A DNA stretch of 16,054 bases from Thermohalobaculum sp038528605 (GTDB lineage Bacteria; Pseudomonadota; Alphaproteobacteria; Rhodobacterales; Rhodobacteraceae): positions 1-16,054 of the forward strand of contig JBCBEP010000078.1 in assembly GCA_038528605.1 (NCBI GenBank), given 5' to 3'. Position numbers and translations under genes: made by a program. Each line of letters begins with the position of its first letter. Within the stretch, counting starts at the first letter, position 1. This document shows positions 1-6,851 of this stretch, piece by piece. Under the pieces are notes generated by a model. The model made no database searches and was not told the DNA's origin. It was given only the letters and a program-made list of their open reading frames with translations.

Positions 1-1092
1 GAGCTTCATGTCCCGCTCGATCTCCGCCTTCATGAGGCTCAGCGCCCGTTCCACGCCCGGCTGGCCCGCGGCGGCGAGGGGGTAGAGGTAGAAGCGCCCG
101 CCCCCCACGGCCTTCGCCCCCAGCGACAGCGCCTTCAGCACATGGGTGCCGCGCTGCACGCCGCTGTCCATGATCACGTCGATCCGGTCGCCGACCGCGT
201 CCACGATCTCGGCCAGCTGGTCGAAGGGGGCGCGGCTGCCGTCGAGCTGCCGCCCGCCATGGTTCGAGAGCACGATGCCGGTGCAGCCGATCTCCACCGC
301 CCGCTTCGCGTCCTCCACGCTCATCACGCCCTTGAGGCAGAACTGCCCGTCCCAGAACTCGACCATCTTGGCCACGTCGTCCCAGGTCATCGCGGGGTCG
401 AGCATCTCGGTGAAGTACCGGCCGATCGACATCGCACCCCCGCCCATATCCACATGATCGTCGAGCTGGGGCAGCTTGAAGGGCTCGTGCGTGACGTAGT
501 TGATGCCCCACATGGGCTTCAGCGCGAACTCCGTCATGCCGCCGAGCGTGAGCTTGAAGGGGATCGAGAAGCCCGTGCGCAGGTCCCGCTCCCGGTTGCC
601 GCCGGTGATGCTGTCCACCGTCAGCATCATCACCTCGACGCCGGCGCCCTTGGCGCGCTCCAGCATCGCCTTGTTCAGCGCCCGGTCCTTGTGGAAGTAG
701 AACTGATAGCACTGCGGCGTGTCGTACGCCTTGCGCAGCTCCTCGAGGCTCACGGTGCCGAGGGAGGAGACACCGAACATCGTCCCGAACTTCGAGGCCG
801 CCGCCGCCACGGCCCGCTCGCCATCGTGGTGAAAAAGCCGCTGCAGCGCGGTGGGCGAGCAGTAGATCGGCATCGCCAGCTTCTGGCCCATGACCGTGAC
901 CGACATGTCGACCTCCGCAACCCCCCGCAGCACACTGGGCACGAGATCGCAGCGCTCGAAGGCCTCGGTGTTCTGGCGGTAGGTGACCTCGTCATCCGCC
1001 GCCCCGTCGATGTAGTTGAAGATCGGCCCCGGCAGGCGGCGGCGCGCCAGCGCCCGGAAATCCTGAAAGTTGTGGCAGGCGTTCAGGCCCAT
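1..1092 (-). CDS. lldD: FMN-dependent alpha-hydroxy-acid dehydrogenase, L-lactate dehydrogenase type (3' end beyond window)
   Basis: The reading frame is open from ATG at 1092 to the left edge (364 codons), and the C-terminus is missing. The protein starts MGLNACHNFQDFRALARRRL and carries the family hallmarks: FNYIDGAADDE near residues 25-35, the TVD and TGGNRERDLRTG segment at 158-173, a conserved Lys in LKGV near 254, the active-site block SNHGGRQLDG at 276-285 with catalytic His278, and the FMN-phosphate region DSGVQRGTHVLKALSLGA at 309-326. Family members use FMN to oxidise L-lactate or related 2-hydroxy acids and pass electrons to quinone or oxygen. At about 380 residues for the family, only about 15-20 residues are lost. 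The ribosome site AGGGAGGGAGC directly precedes the ATG. It lies 98 bp behind the hybrid kinase on the same strand. Glycolate or mandelate as substrate cannot be excluded from sequence alone. Confidence 0.9.
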   Translation of the reverse strand, partial: MGLNACHNFQDFRALARRRLPGPIFNYIDGAADDEVTYRQNTEAFERCDLVPSVLRGVAEVDMSVTVMGQKLAMPIYCSPTALQRLFHHDGERAVAAAASKFGTMFGVSSLGTVSLEELRKAYDTPQCYQFYFHKDRALNKAMLERAKGAGVEVMMLTVDSITGGNRERDLRTGFSIPFKLTLGGMTEFALKPMWGINYVTHEPFKLPQLDDHVDMGGGAMSIGRYFTEMLDPAMTWDDVAKMVEFWDGQFCLKGVMSVEDAKRAVEIGCTGIVLSNHGGRQLDGSRAPFDQLAEIVDAVGDRIDVIMDSGVQRGTHVLKALSLGAKAVGGGRFYLYPLAAAGQPGVERALSLMKAEIERDMKL

Positions 1093-1159
1093 TGCTCCCT
1101 CCCTGATATGGGGAAGGAGCTACCGCGATTGGGCGTGACCGTCGAGCCTCGCGCTTCGG

Positions 1160-1179
1160 GCCGCCGCGTCGCAGGCGGC
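1160..1179 (-). terminator. Weak GC hairpin after the hybrid kinase gene
   Basis: The gap between the kinase stop codon and the dehydrogenase ATG contains a 6-bp GC stem (GCCGCC at 1160-1165 with GGCGGC at 1174-1179) and an 8-nt loop. There is no T-run after it, so it could be a weak terminator, an mRNA processing site or nothing. No other feature is visible in this 98-bp gap. Confidence 0.25.
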
Positions 1180-1190
1180 GCGGGCGCCCT

Positions 1191-3290
1191 TCAGAAGTTG
1201 CCCTGCCGCCGGCCGCGCCGCAGCGGGCGGACCGTCCGCGCGCCCGGCCGTTCAGAAAGCCGCTCGCGCTGGTCATCGATGAAGGTGCCGATCAGGTCCT
1301 TGATCACTTCGATCTTCAGCGGCTTCGCCACATGCCCGTCGAAGCCCACCTCGCGATAGGCGCGCACTTCGTGGTCCATGGTATGCGCAGTGACCGAGAC
1401 CATGAGCGCCGGCACCCGCCCCTGCTCTTCCTCGAGATCGCGCAGGCGGCGGAGCAGCACGGTTCCGGACATGCAGGGCATGGCGATATCGAGCATCACG
1501 ATATCGAACTCGCGCCGCTCGAAGATCCGCAGCGCATCGTCGGACGTGGCGGCCGCGGTCACCTCCAGGTCGAGCGATTGCAGGATGAGCTGCAGCACCT
1601 GCCGGTTCACGCCGTTGTCGTCCACGATCAGCGCGCGCAGCCCGCGGTTGGACGCCTGAGCATCCGCGCCCGCCTCTTCCCGCGCGGCGCTCTCCGCCTC
1701 GGCCAGCGGCAGCGGCAGGGTGACCTCGACGATCGTGCCCTTACCCTCCGCGCTCTCGAGGGTGATGGTACCGTTCATCTGCGTCACGAGGTCATGCACG
1801 ATGTAGAGCCCGAGGCCACTGCCACCGAAGGCCCGGCTCGTCCCCACCGAAGCCTGGGCGAACGGCCGGAAGAGCCGCTTCTGCTCCTCCTCGCTCAGCC
1901 CCACACCGGTGTCCCGCACGCTGATCGTCAGCGGCCCGTCGGCGGGCGCTTCCAGCTCCACCGTCACGGCGCCCTTCTCTGTGAACTTGATGGCGTTCGA
2001 CACCAGGTTGTTGATGATCTGCAGGATCCGGTGGCGGTCGCCGGTCCGGGGCAGGTTCGTGCCTTCGCCGGCTTCCACCGAGAACTCGAGCGACTTGAGC
2101 GCGCTCGTCGCCTGGAACATGCCCTCGATGGCTTCCACGAAATCGAACGGCCTCAGCTCCGCGTCCTCGAGATCGAGACGCCCGCGCTCGATGCGCGTGA
2201 GGTCCAGCACCTGGTCGGTCACGTGCAGCAGCGCCTTGCCCGCCTCCTGCAGCGTGGCGGCGAGGGATTTCAGCGGCGGCTCCTCGATGCGCGAGTGCAG
2301 GATCTCCGCGAGGCCCAGCACGCCGGTCATCGGCGTCCGGATCTCGTGGCTCATCACCGCCAGAAACTCGGTCTTCCGCTCGCTCGCAGCCATCGCCGCA
2401 TCGCGCTCCTGCCGAAGCTCGGTGAGCGTCTCCATCACGTCCGTCACGTCCATCTCGCGAAGGACGATGACCGGCATGTCAGTCTCCGCGAGGCCCAGCA
2501 CGCCGGTCATCGGCGTCCGGATCTCGTGGCTCATCACCGCCAGAAACTCGGTCTTCCGCTCGCTCGCAGCCATCGCCGCATCGCGCTCCTGCCGAAGCTC
2601 GGTGAGCGTCTCCATCACGTCCGTCACGTCCATCTCGCGAAGGACGATGACCGGCATGTCAGTCTCCGCGTCGTGCTCGAGCGTCGCGACGATCTTGTGC
2701 CAGACGGAGGATGATCCTCGATCGCGCCGCTCCGTCACCCGCTCGGCGACACCGCCCTCGCGCAGTTCCTCGATCACCACGTCGCCCTCGCCGGGCTCGG
2801 AAAAGCGGCCGTCAAAATCGGCGCAGCCGTCCTTGTAGAACCGTTCGGCCGACGCATTGCTCTGCAGGAATTTCTTGTTGAGAGAGAACGAGGAAACCTT
2901 GACGTCCCCGTAGGTAAGGTCGCTTGAAAAAATGTCCGCGCTCATGGCTTTGGTCTGATTTTCCGTAACGATGAAAAAGGATCGCAATTCATCCGACTGA
3001 AACTCTTCAACGCTCGCGACCGTCACCGCCTCCGGCTCGACCGGGCTGATCGGCCAGGCAACGATAATCCGTTTCGACAGGCGCGTGGGGTCACGCATCG
3101 GCGTGGCGAGACGCGCCATCACGGCAGGCGCGAGCAGTCGCTCCAGCGGCATCGGGAGGTCGGCTTCCTTAGGGTCGAGGCCCCAGAGGTCGAGAGCCGC
3201 TTCATTGGCCCAGACCAGTCGCTCGGCAGCCGCATCCACTACCCATACCGGCGTGGAGATCCTGTTCAACAAATGCGCTGGCAAATCCAT
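1191..3290 (-). CDS. Hybrid PAS-PAS sensor histidine kinase with receiver domain and a duplicated H-box
   Basis: Domains in order (numbering from ATG 3290, 699 aa): PAS-like region (about 5-50, with VWANEAALDLW); a second PAS-like region (about 110-210); two identical 60-residue copies of last PAS strand, linker helix and HisKA H-box (FLAVMSHEIRTP; His255 and His315); HATPase_c with N-box Asn432, DTGVGL 460-465 and GGSGLGLYI 489-497; a receiver with VDD near 570, phospho-Asp601 in MLDIAMP and the conserved Lys in VAKPLK. No output domain and no membrane helix, so probably a cytosolic sensor feeding a phosphorelay. A GTG at 3326 would add 12 residues; ATG 3290 is preferred because of the purine-rich AGAGAG upstream, while the GTG has no clear ribosome site. 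Its PAS-PAS front end matches the upstream kinase (shared VWANEAAL-x-LW and FSEP...LREGG blocks), so the two are paralogs. Confidence 0.88.
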   Translation of the reverse strand: MDLPAHLLNRISTPVWVVDAAAERLVWANEAALDLWGLDPKEADLPMPLERLLAPAVMARLATPMRDPTRLSKRIIVAWPISPVEPEAVTVASVEEFQSDELRSFFIVTENQTKAMSADIFSSDLTYGDVKVSSFSLNKKFLQSNASAERFYKDGCADFDGRFSEPGEGDVVIEELREGGVAERVTERRDRGSSSVWHKIVATLEHDAETDMPVIVLREMDVTDVMETLTELRQERDAAMAASERKTEFLAVMSHEIRTPMTGVLGLAETDMPVIVLREMDVTDVMETLTELRQERDAAMAASERKTEFLAVMSHEIRTPMTGVLGLAEILHSRIEEPPLKSLAATLQEAGKALLHVTDQVLDLTRIERGRLDLEDAELRPFDFVEAIEGMFQATSALKSLEFSVEAGEGTNLPRTGDRHRILQIINNLVSNAIKFTEKGAVTVELEAPADGPLTISVRDTGVGLSEEEQKRLFRPFAQASVGTSRAFGGSGLGLYIVHDLVTQMNGTITLESAEGKGTIVEVTLPLPLAEAESAAREEAGADAQASNRGLRALIVDDNGVNRQVLQLILQSLDLEVTAAATSDDALRIFERREFDIVMLDIAMPCMSGTVLLRRLRDLEEEQGRVPALMVSVTAHTMDHEVRAYREVGFDGHVAKPLKIEVIKDLIGTFIDDQRERLSERPGARTVRPLRRGRRQGNF
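2303..2662. repeat. Perfect 180-bp tandem duplication inside the hybrid kinase gene
   Basis: Bases 2303-2482 and 2483-2662 are identical. The 8-bp word TCTCCGCG occurs at both ends and at the junction (2303-2310, 2483-2490, 2663-2670). The unit is exactly 60 codons, so the frame is kept and each copy encodes the end of the second PAS domain, the coiled linker and the H-box through GVLGL. Zero divergence in 180 bp implies a very recent event, or an assembly or cloning artefact. Confidence 0.97.
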
Positions 3291-3568
3291 CAGTCGCTCT
3301 CTAGCTGCCTCTGAGGGAGGCTCCACGCATTACGGTTGGTGTGCGTGCATTTACTCAGTCGACGAAGTGACAGCCCGGTTTCCCGGTGGCTCTCAACGTC
3401 GGCACGGGGGATTTGATGACGCGGACTGCAGGTCAAACCTAATGAAGCCGCAGGGTATGCCACGATAGAACCACCAGCGTGACTACTGAACATACACATC
3501 ACGCGGTGCTCACTAATGCACATGTCGCCCGCGTTTGCCACCAAAACCAGCAAATGCCCCCCAAACCC
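3291..3568. other. Intergenic region between the two kinase genes, no gene seen
   Basis: This 278-bp stretch separates two kinase genes read on the minus strand. It is less GC-rich than its neighbours. No convincing coding frame, tRNA or strong terminator was found. It presumably holds a separate promoter for the hybrid kinase, but no clear -35/-10 pair stands out. Confidence 0.5.
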
Positions 3569-5125
3569 TCAGTCATCACTTCTATTCGTTATGACGCGCA
3601 GATGCTGCGTCACGCTCTCTACCGCGCGCACAGCGCTCGGCTCAGGTGCCTCGCGCGCATCCGGCACGGTGAAACTGAACACGGACCCGCGGCCGACCTC
3701 GCTGTGCACCTTGATCTCGCCGCCCCAGAGATCGACGAGCGCGCGGCAGATCGAGAGGCCGATGCCCGTACCACCCGCTTCCCGCGTGGCGGACGCGTCG
3801 ACCTGGTAGAACCGGTCGAAAATCGCGGGCAGGGCCTCCTCAGGAATGCCCGGTCCGGTATCGCCAACCTCGAAGACCAGGCCGTCGGTACCCGTCGAGC
3901 TCACGCGGAGAGAGATGAAGCCCGACTTCGTGAATTTGAGGGCATTGTCGAGCAGCTGATCGATCACCTGACCAATCCGCGCCGGATCGTGGCGGAAGCG
4001 CTCATCATGCCGGAGGTGTGACGCAACGAAGACCCGCAAGCCCTTCTGCTCGCTCGCTTCTTCCACCTTAGCCCGAGCGGCGGTGAGCAGCAGGCTCGGA
4101 TCGAAGGCTTCCTTCTCCAGCACAACGGAGCCGCTATCGAGTTCGACCAGCTTCAGAATGTCGTCCACCAGCGTCAGCATGCGCTCGCCGGAACTGCTGA
4201 TGATGTCGACCATCTGGCGCTGGGCGGCCTGCAGGCTCGATTGCTTGAGCACGCTCGCCATGCCGAGCACGCCGTTCAGCGGCGTGCGAAGCTCATGGCT
4301 GACGGTCGAGAGAAAATGCGAGCGGGCGCGCACGGCGATCTCCGCACGGTCGCGCGCATCGGCCAGCTCGTGCTGGTAGGCGCGCGCCGAGGAGACGTCG
4401 AGCATCGTGACCACGAAGGCGCCGTCCCCGGTCACCGCATCCTTGCAGCGCACCGCGAAGATATCGAACCAGCGCTCGCCCGCTGTGGTGTGCAGCCGGG
4501 AGGTCAGGCGGTGTTCGCCGCCCTCGCGCAGCCCCTCGACAAAATCCATCAGGTCCGCGGGTTCCGAGAACAGGGCTCCAAAAATCTGCTCGCCCGGCCC
4601 AAAGGTTCGCCGGAACGCCGGGTTGCCATAGAGCGAATGGCCGGCCTGGTCGAAGAGCGCGATGACGCTCTGGACATGCAGAAGGGCATCGGCGCTGCGG
4701 ATCGTATCCGGCTCGCGCATGTCCTGCGGCCGTGCCTCGACCAGCATGCCGAAATCGCCATGGTCGAAGTTGTACCGGCGCAGGATAGCATCGACGCGGA
4801 CGGGCCGGTTCTGGGGATAGAGCGTCCAGAGCTCGTCGATCTCGCGGTCGGGATAGAGCGTGAAGTCCTCGCGGTGCTGGTCGAGGCGCGAGCGCACGGA
4901 GGTCGACATCTCGCGGCGCAGGTCACGCTTGCCGAGCGCATCCATGCTGTCCGCGTCCCAGAGCGCGAGCGCCGCTTCATTGGCCCAGACGATGCCGCAG
5001 GTGCTGAAGTCATAGACCCACAATGCCGTCTGCAGGCGCGACACAACGTTGTCGCCCATAACGCGCGAAACGCTCTGTGGGCGCGCCACGGCCTGCGCAG
5101 GCGGCGTCTGTTCGTTGTCGGCCAT
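3569..5125 (-). CDS. PAS-PAS sensor histidine kinase
   Basis: The 518-residue protein has a PAS-like region at about 28-70 (ALWVYDF...IVWANEAALALWDAD), a second at about 145-245 (ending VVTMLDVSSA), a helical linker, HisKA with phosphoacceptor His277 (STVSHELRTP), and HATPase_c with N-box Asn394 (DQLLDNALKF), GDTGPGIP at 421-428 and GGTGIGLSI at 451-459. It lacks a receiver, a signal peptide and membrane segments, so it is a cytosolic kinase whose partner regulator is not in this window. ATG 5125 is chosen over 5161 because GGGGA lies 6 nt upstream and the extra 12 residues look unstructured. It is a paralog of the downstream hybrid kinase; both share the double-PAS front half. The signal sensed is unknown. 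Confidence 0.88.
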   Translation of the reverse strand: MADNEQTPPAQAVARPQSVSRVMGDNVVSRLQTALWVYDFSTCGIVWANEAALALWDADSMDALGKRDLRREMSTSVRSRLDQHREDFTLYPDREIDELWTLYPQNRPVRVDAILRRYNFDHGDFGMLVEARPQDMREPDTIRSADALLHVQSVIALFDQAGHSLYGNPAFRRTFGPGEQIFGALFSEPADLMDFVEGLREGGEHRLTSRLHTTAGERWFDIFAVRCKDAVTGDGAFVVTMLDVSSARAYQHELADARDRAEIAVRARSHFLSTVSHELRTPLNGVLGMASVLKQSSLQAAQRQMVDIISSSGERMLTLVDDILKLVELDSGSVVLEKEAFDPSLLLTAARAKVEEASEQKGLRVFVASHLRHDERFRHDPARIGQVIDQLLDNALKFTKSGFISLRVSSTGTDGLVFEVGDTGPGIPEEALPAIFDRFYQVDASATREAGGTGIGLSICRALVDLWGGEIKVHSEVGRGSVFSFTVPDAREAPEPSAVRAVESVTQHLRVITNRSDD

Positions 5126-5249
5126 GGCATCCCCATGATTCTTCAAGCCGATAATCAGCATAACGCGGTTTGCACGTCATTAACGCTTAGGGCTCTCCCG
5201 GAGCACGAGTCCCCTCCAAACGCCCCTATCTCATGTAAATTGGTGCACG

Positions 5250-5273
5250 TTGTGACGTCCATCCGGGGCACAA
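5250..5273. promoter_or_regulatory. TTGTG-N14-CACAA dyad, possible operator
   Basis: Five-base inverted arms TTGTG (5250-5254) and CACAA (5269-5273) are 14 bp apart, loosely resembling a CRP/FNR-type layout although the spacing and half-sites do not match either consensus. It lies 125 bp upstream of the minus-strand kinase start. The regulator is unknown. Confidence 0.25.
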
Positions 5274-5366
5274 ATCACGAAATAACCCCGAATCATTCCA
5301 AAGATCGCCCAAATTCAACCGAGGGAGGAAACGCGCCGCAGGCACTCGCGCGACGTCCCAATGTGG

Positions 5367-5397
5367 GAAAAATTACACGCGAGCGCAAGAATTTTTC
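5367..5397. promoter_or_regulatory. 8-bp inverted repeat GAAAAATT / AATTTTTC
   Basis: Perfect arms at 5367-5374 and 5390-5397 flank a 15-nt spacer that itself contains GCG-AG-CGC. The arms are centred 23 bp apart, close to two helical turns, which fits a dimeric regulator site about 155-185 bp upstream of the SAHH-like gene. It could also fold in RNA. Confidence 0.35.
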
Positions 5398-5411
5398 ATG
5401 CAGTAAGTATT

Positions 5412-5435
5412 CGATTCAGGAAAAGCCCTGAATCG
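5412..5435 (+). promoter_or_regulatory. Perfect 9-bp hairpin in the leader of the SAHH-like operon
   Basis: CGATTCAGG (5412-5420) pairs perfectly with CCTGAATCG (5427-5435) around the 6-nt loop AAAAGC, and an A-rich tract follows. No gene is read into it on the plus strand, so it is more likely a leader structure or operator than a gene-end terminator. Confidence 0.45.
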
Positions 5436-5506
5436 GCAGAAAAAACAGGCTTAGGCAAAATTAAAGTTTGCACCTCATCAGCGTTTCTGCCTCGTCTTAG
5501 ACGCAG

Positions 5507-5522
5507 CGCTGCAATCGCAGCG
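5507..5522 (+). promoter_or_regulatory. 6-bp hairpin just upstream of the SAHH-like start
   Basis: CGCTGC (5507-5512) pairs with GCAGCG (5517-5522) over the tetraloop AATC, ending about 28 nt before the ATG. It may be part of a structured leader together with the larger hairpin upstream. Role unknown. Confidence 0.3.
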
Positions 5523-5550
5523 GGGACCGTACGCAAGAAAGAGGCCGCAG

Positions 5551-6840
5551 ATGAACACGCGACCACAAAGCTTTTCGTCGATTGAAGCGACGGGAAGGAT
5601 GACGACAACTTACAGACGCGACACTGAAAGCCTACTCGAGCGCATCGTGGATCATCTGGGATTTAATCCGGACGAGCGCCATCGGTGGATTATAGTGGCG
5701 CATTTATTTGATGACACTAGGAGGATGCTTGATGCGCTAGAACGCGTCATTGAGTTTGATGCGATATTCGGCGTGCCTTACTCGTCGAATCGCCCTGGGA
5801 TTCGCGAGGCATGGGCCGAGCGCTACGGCAGCCTCGTCCAGATTCCCGAGGATCTTCCGGCGATGGAGGCTGCTCTCGTAGCACAACTCGGCCGCTCGTT
5901 AGCGGCATGTCGCGCCCAGGGCCAGAAACTGATCGTCCAGGAAGTGGGCGGTTTCGTCGTGCCACTCCTGCACAAGTACTTCCGGGACGACCTCCACCTC
6001 GTCGCCGGCGTGGTCGAGATCACGAAGCAGGGTGTCTGGCGCGCGCAGGAACTCGACCTGCGGATCCCTGTCCTCCACTGCGCCGATAGTGAGCTGAAGC
6101 GGCTCGAGGCACAGCGTTGTGGCGAGACCATCGTGCGCTGCGTGGACGGCATCGCCCGCGAGCTCGGCATCTCCCTCGCCGGCCGTGTCGCCACCGTCGT
6201 CGGCGCCGGCTGGATCGGCACCGGCGTCGCCCGTGCCCTGCGCCGGATCGATGCGCTGCCGGCCGTGGTGGATGTCGATCCGCTCAAGCTTGCCGAAGCG
6301 CGGCTCGACGGCTTCTCGGCCTCGCGCCAGGGCGACAAGCTCGAGGAGAGCGCCCTCGTGATCGGTGCCACCGGCGCCCGCTCGCTGCCGGCCGAGATGC
6401 TGGAGCGGCTGCCGCATGGGGCGATCGTCGCCAGCGCCAGCTCGCGCCAGCACGAGATCGATGTGGAGTTCCTCAAGACCCATCCGAGCGACCGTCTCGG
6501 CAAGGCGGTGGAGGCCTTCCATCTCTACGGCGACGATGCGCGGCCGCCCCGCAGCCTGCTCCTCGTCAACGATGGCTTCCCCGCCAATTTCATCCCCGGC
6601 TCGGGCAGCGTTCCGGACGAGATCGTCGAGACCATTCTCGCCGAGCTGATCGTGCTCATGCACGGCCTGACCGAGCGTCCCTACGCGCCGGGCATCCACC
6701 GCATCTCGCGTGATGAGGAGCGGGTGTGTGCCGAACTCTGGCTCGACCTTCGGGACGGCCGAGACGCGTCCCAGTCCGCACAGTGCGCCCCTTCTGACAT
6801 GACCGAAACCCGCGCCACCCCGCGCCTTGAGACCCTGTGA
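5551..6840 (+). CDS. Divergent S-adenosylhomocysteine hydrolase-like NAD-binding protein
   Basis: The 429-residue protein resembles AdoHcy hydrolase over the middle and Rossmann part. VVEITKQGVWRAQEL (154-168) matches the EETTTGV region, CADSELKR (177-184) matches NDSVTKSK, CGETIVRCVDGIAR (190-203) precedes the Rossmann fold, and VVGAGWIGTG (216-225) is the NAD motif. Several hallmarks differ: the catalytic DDGGD block reads EVGGF (131-135), Asn of NDS is Ala178, the Asp four residues after the conserved Lys183 is absent, and the family's C-terminal Lys/Tyr tail is missing. It is therefore SAHH-like in fold but may hydrolyse another substrate or act as an NAD-dependent dehydrogenase or regulator. 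ATG 5551 has AAGAGG upstream. The methyltransferase gene begins 11 bp after its stop, so the two are probably cotranscribed. Codons up to about 5800 are less GC-biased than the rest. Confidence 0.7.
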   Translation: MNTRPQSFSSIEATGRMTTTYRRDTESLLERIVDHLGFNPDERHRWIIVAHLFDDTRRMLDALERVIEFDAIFGVPYSSNRPGIREAWAERYGSLVQIPEDLPAMEAALVAQLGRSLAACRAQGQKLIVQEVGGFVVPLLHKYFRDDLHLVAGVVEITKQGVWRAQELDLRIPVLHCADSELKRLEAQRCGETIVRCVDGIARELGISLAGRVATVVGAGWIGTGVARALRRIDALPAVVDVDPLKLAEARLDGFSASRQGDKLEESALVIGATGARSLPAEMLERLPHGAIVASASSRQHEIDVEFLKTHPSDRLGKAVEAFHLYGDDARPPRSLLLVNDGFPANFIPGSGSVPDEIVETILAELIVLMHGLTERPYAPGIHRISRDEERVCAELWLDLRDGRDASQSAQCAPSDMTETRATPRLETL

Positions 6841-6851
6841 GGTAGATCAAA

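Larger units (their letters stand above)
5126..5550. other. Divergent, AT-rich intergenic control region
   Basis: The 425 bp between the divergent kinase and SAHH-like genes is visibly poorer in GC than the flanks and holds no convincing gene. It contains a TTGTG-N14-CACAA dyad (5250-5273), an 8-bp dyad (5367-5397), a perfect 9-bp hairpin (5412-5435), a 6-bp hairpin (5507-5522) and a near-repeat present next to each divergent gene (5168-5188 and 5466-5486). These suggest shared regulation of the two transcripts. No defined -35/-10 pair could be assigned with confidence. Confidence 0.6.

Noticed and set aside
5250..5273. A genuine FNR or CRP site
   Set aside because: The arms are TTGTG/CACAA with 14 bp between; the FNR consensus TTGAT-N4-ATCAA and CRP TGTGA-N6-TCACA are not met.
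5321..5360. Possible SAH riboswitch upstream of the SAHH-like gene (CGAGG and ACTCG elements)
   Set aside because: Only scattered short words resemble the SAH riboswitch; the conserved core and the downstream ACGGCGCTC-type pseudoknot strand are absent, and the position is about 200 bp from the start.
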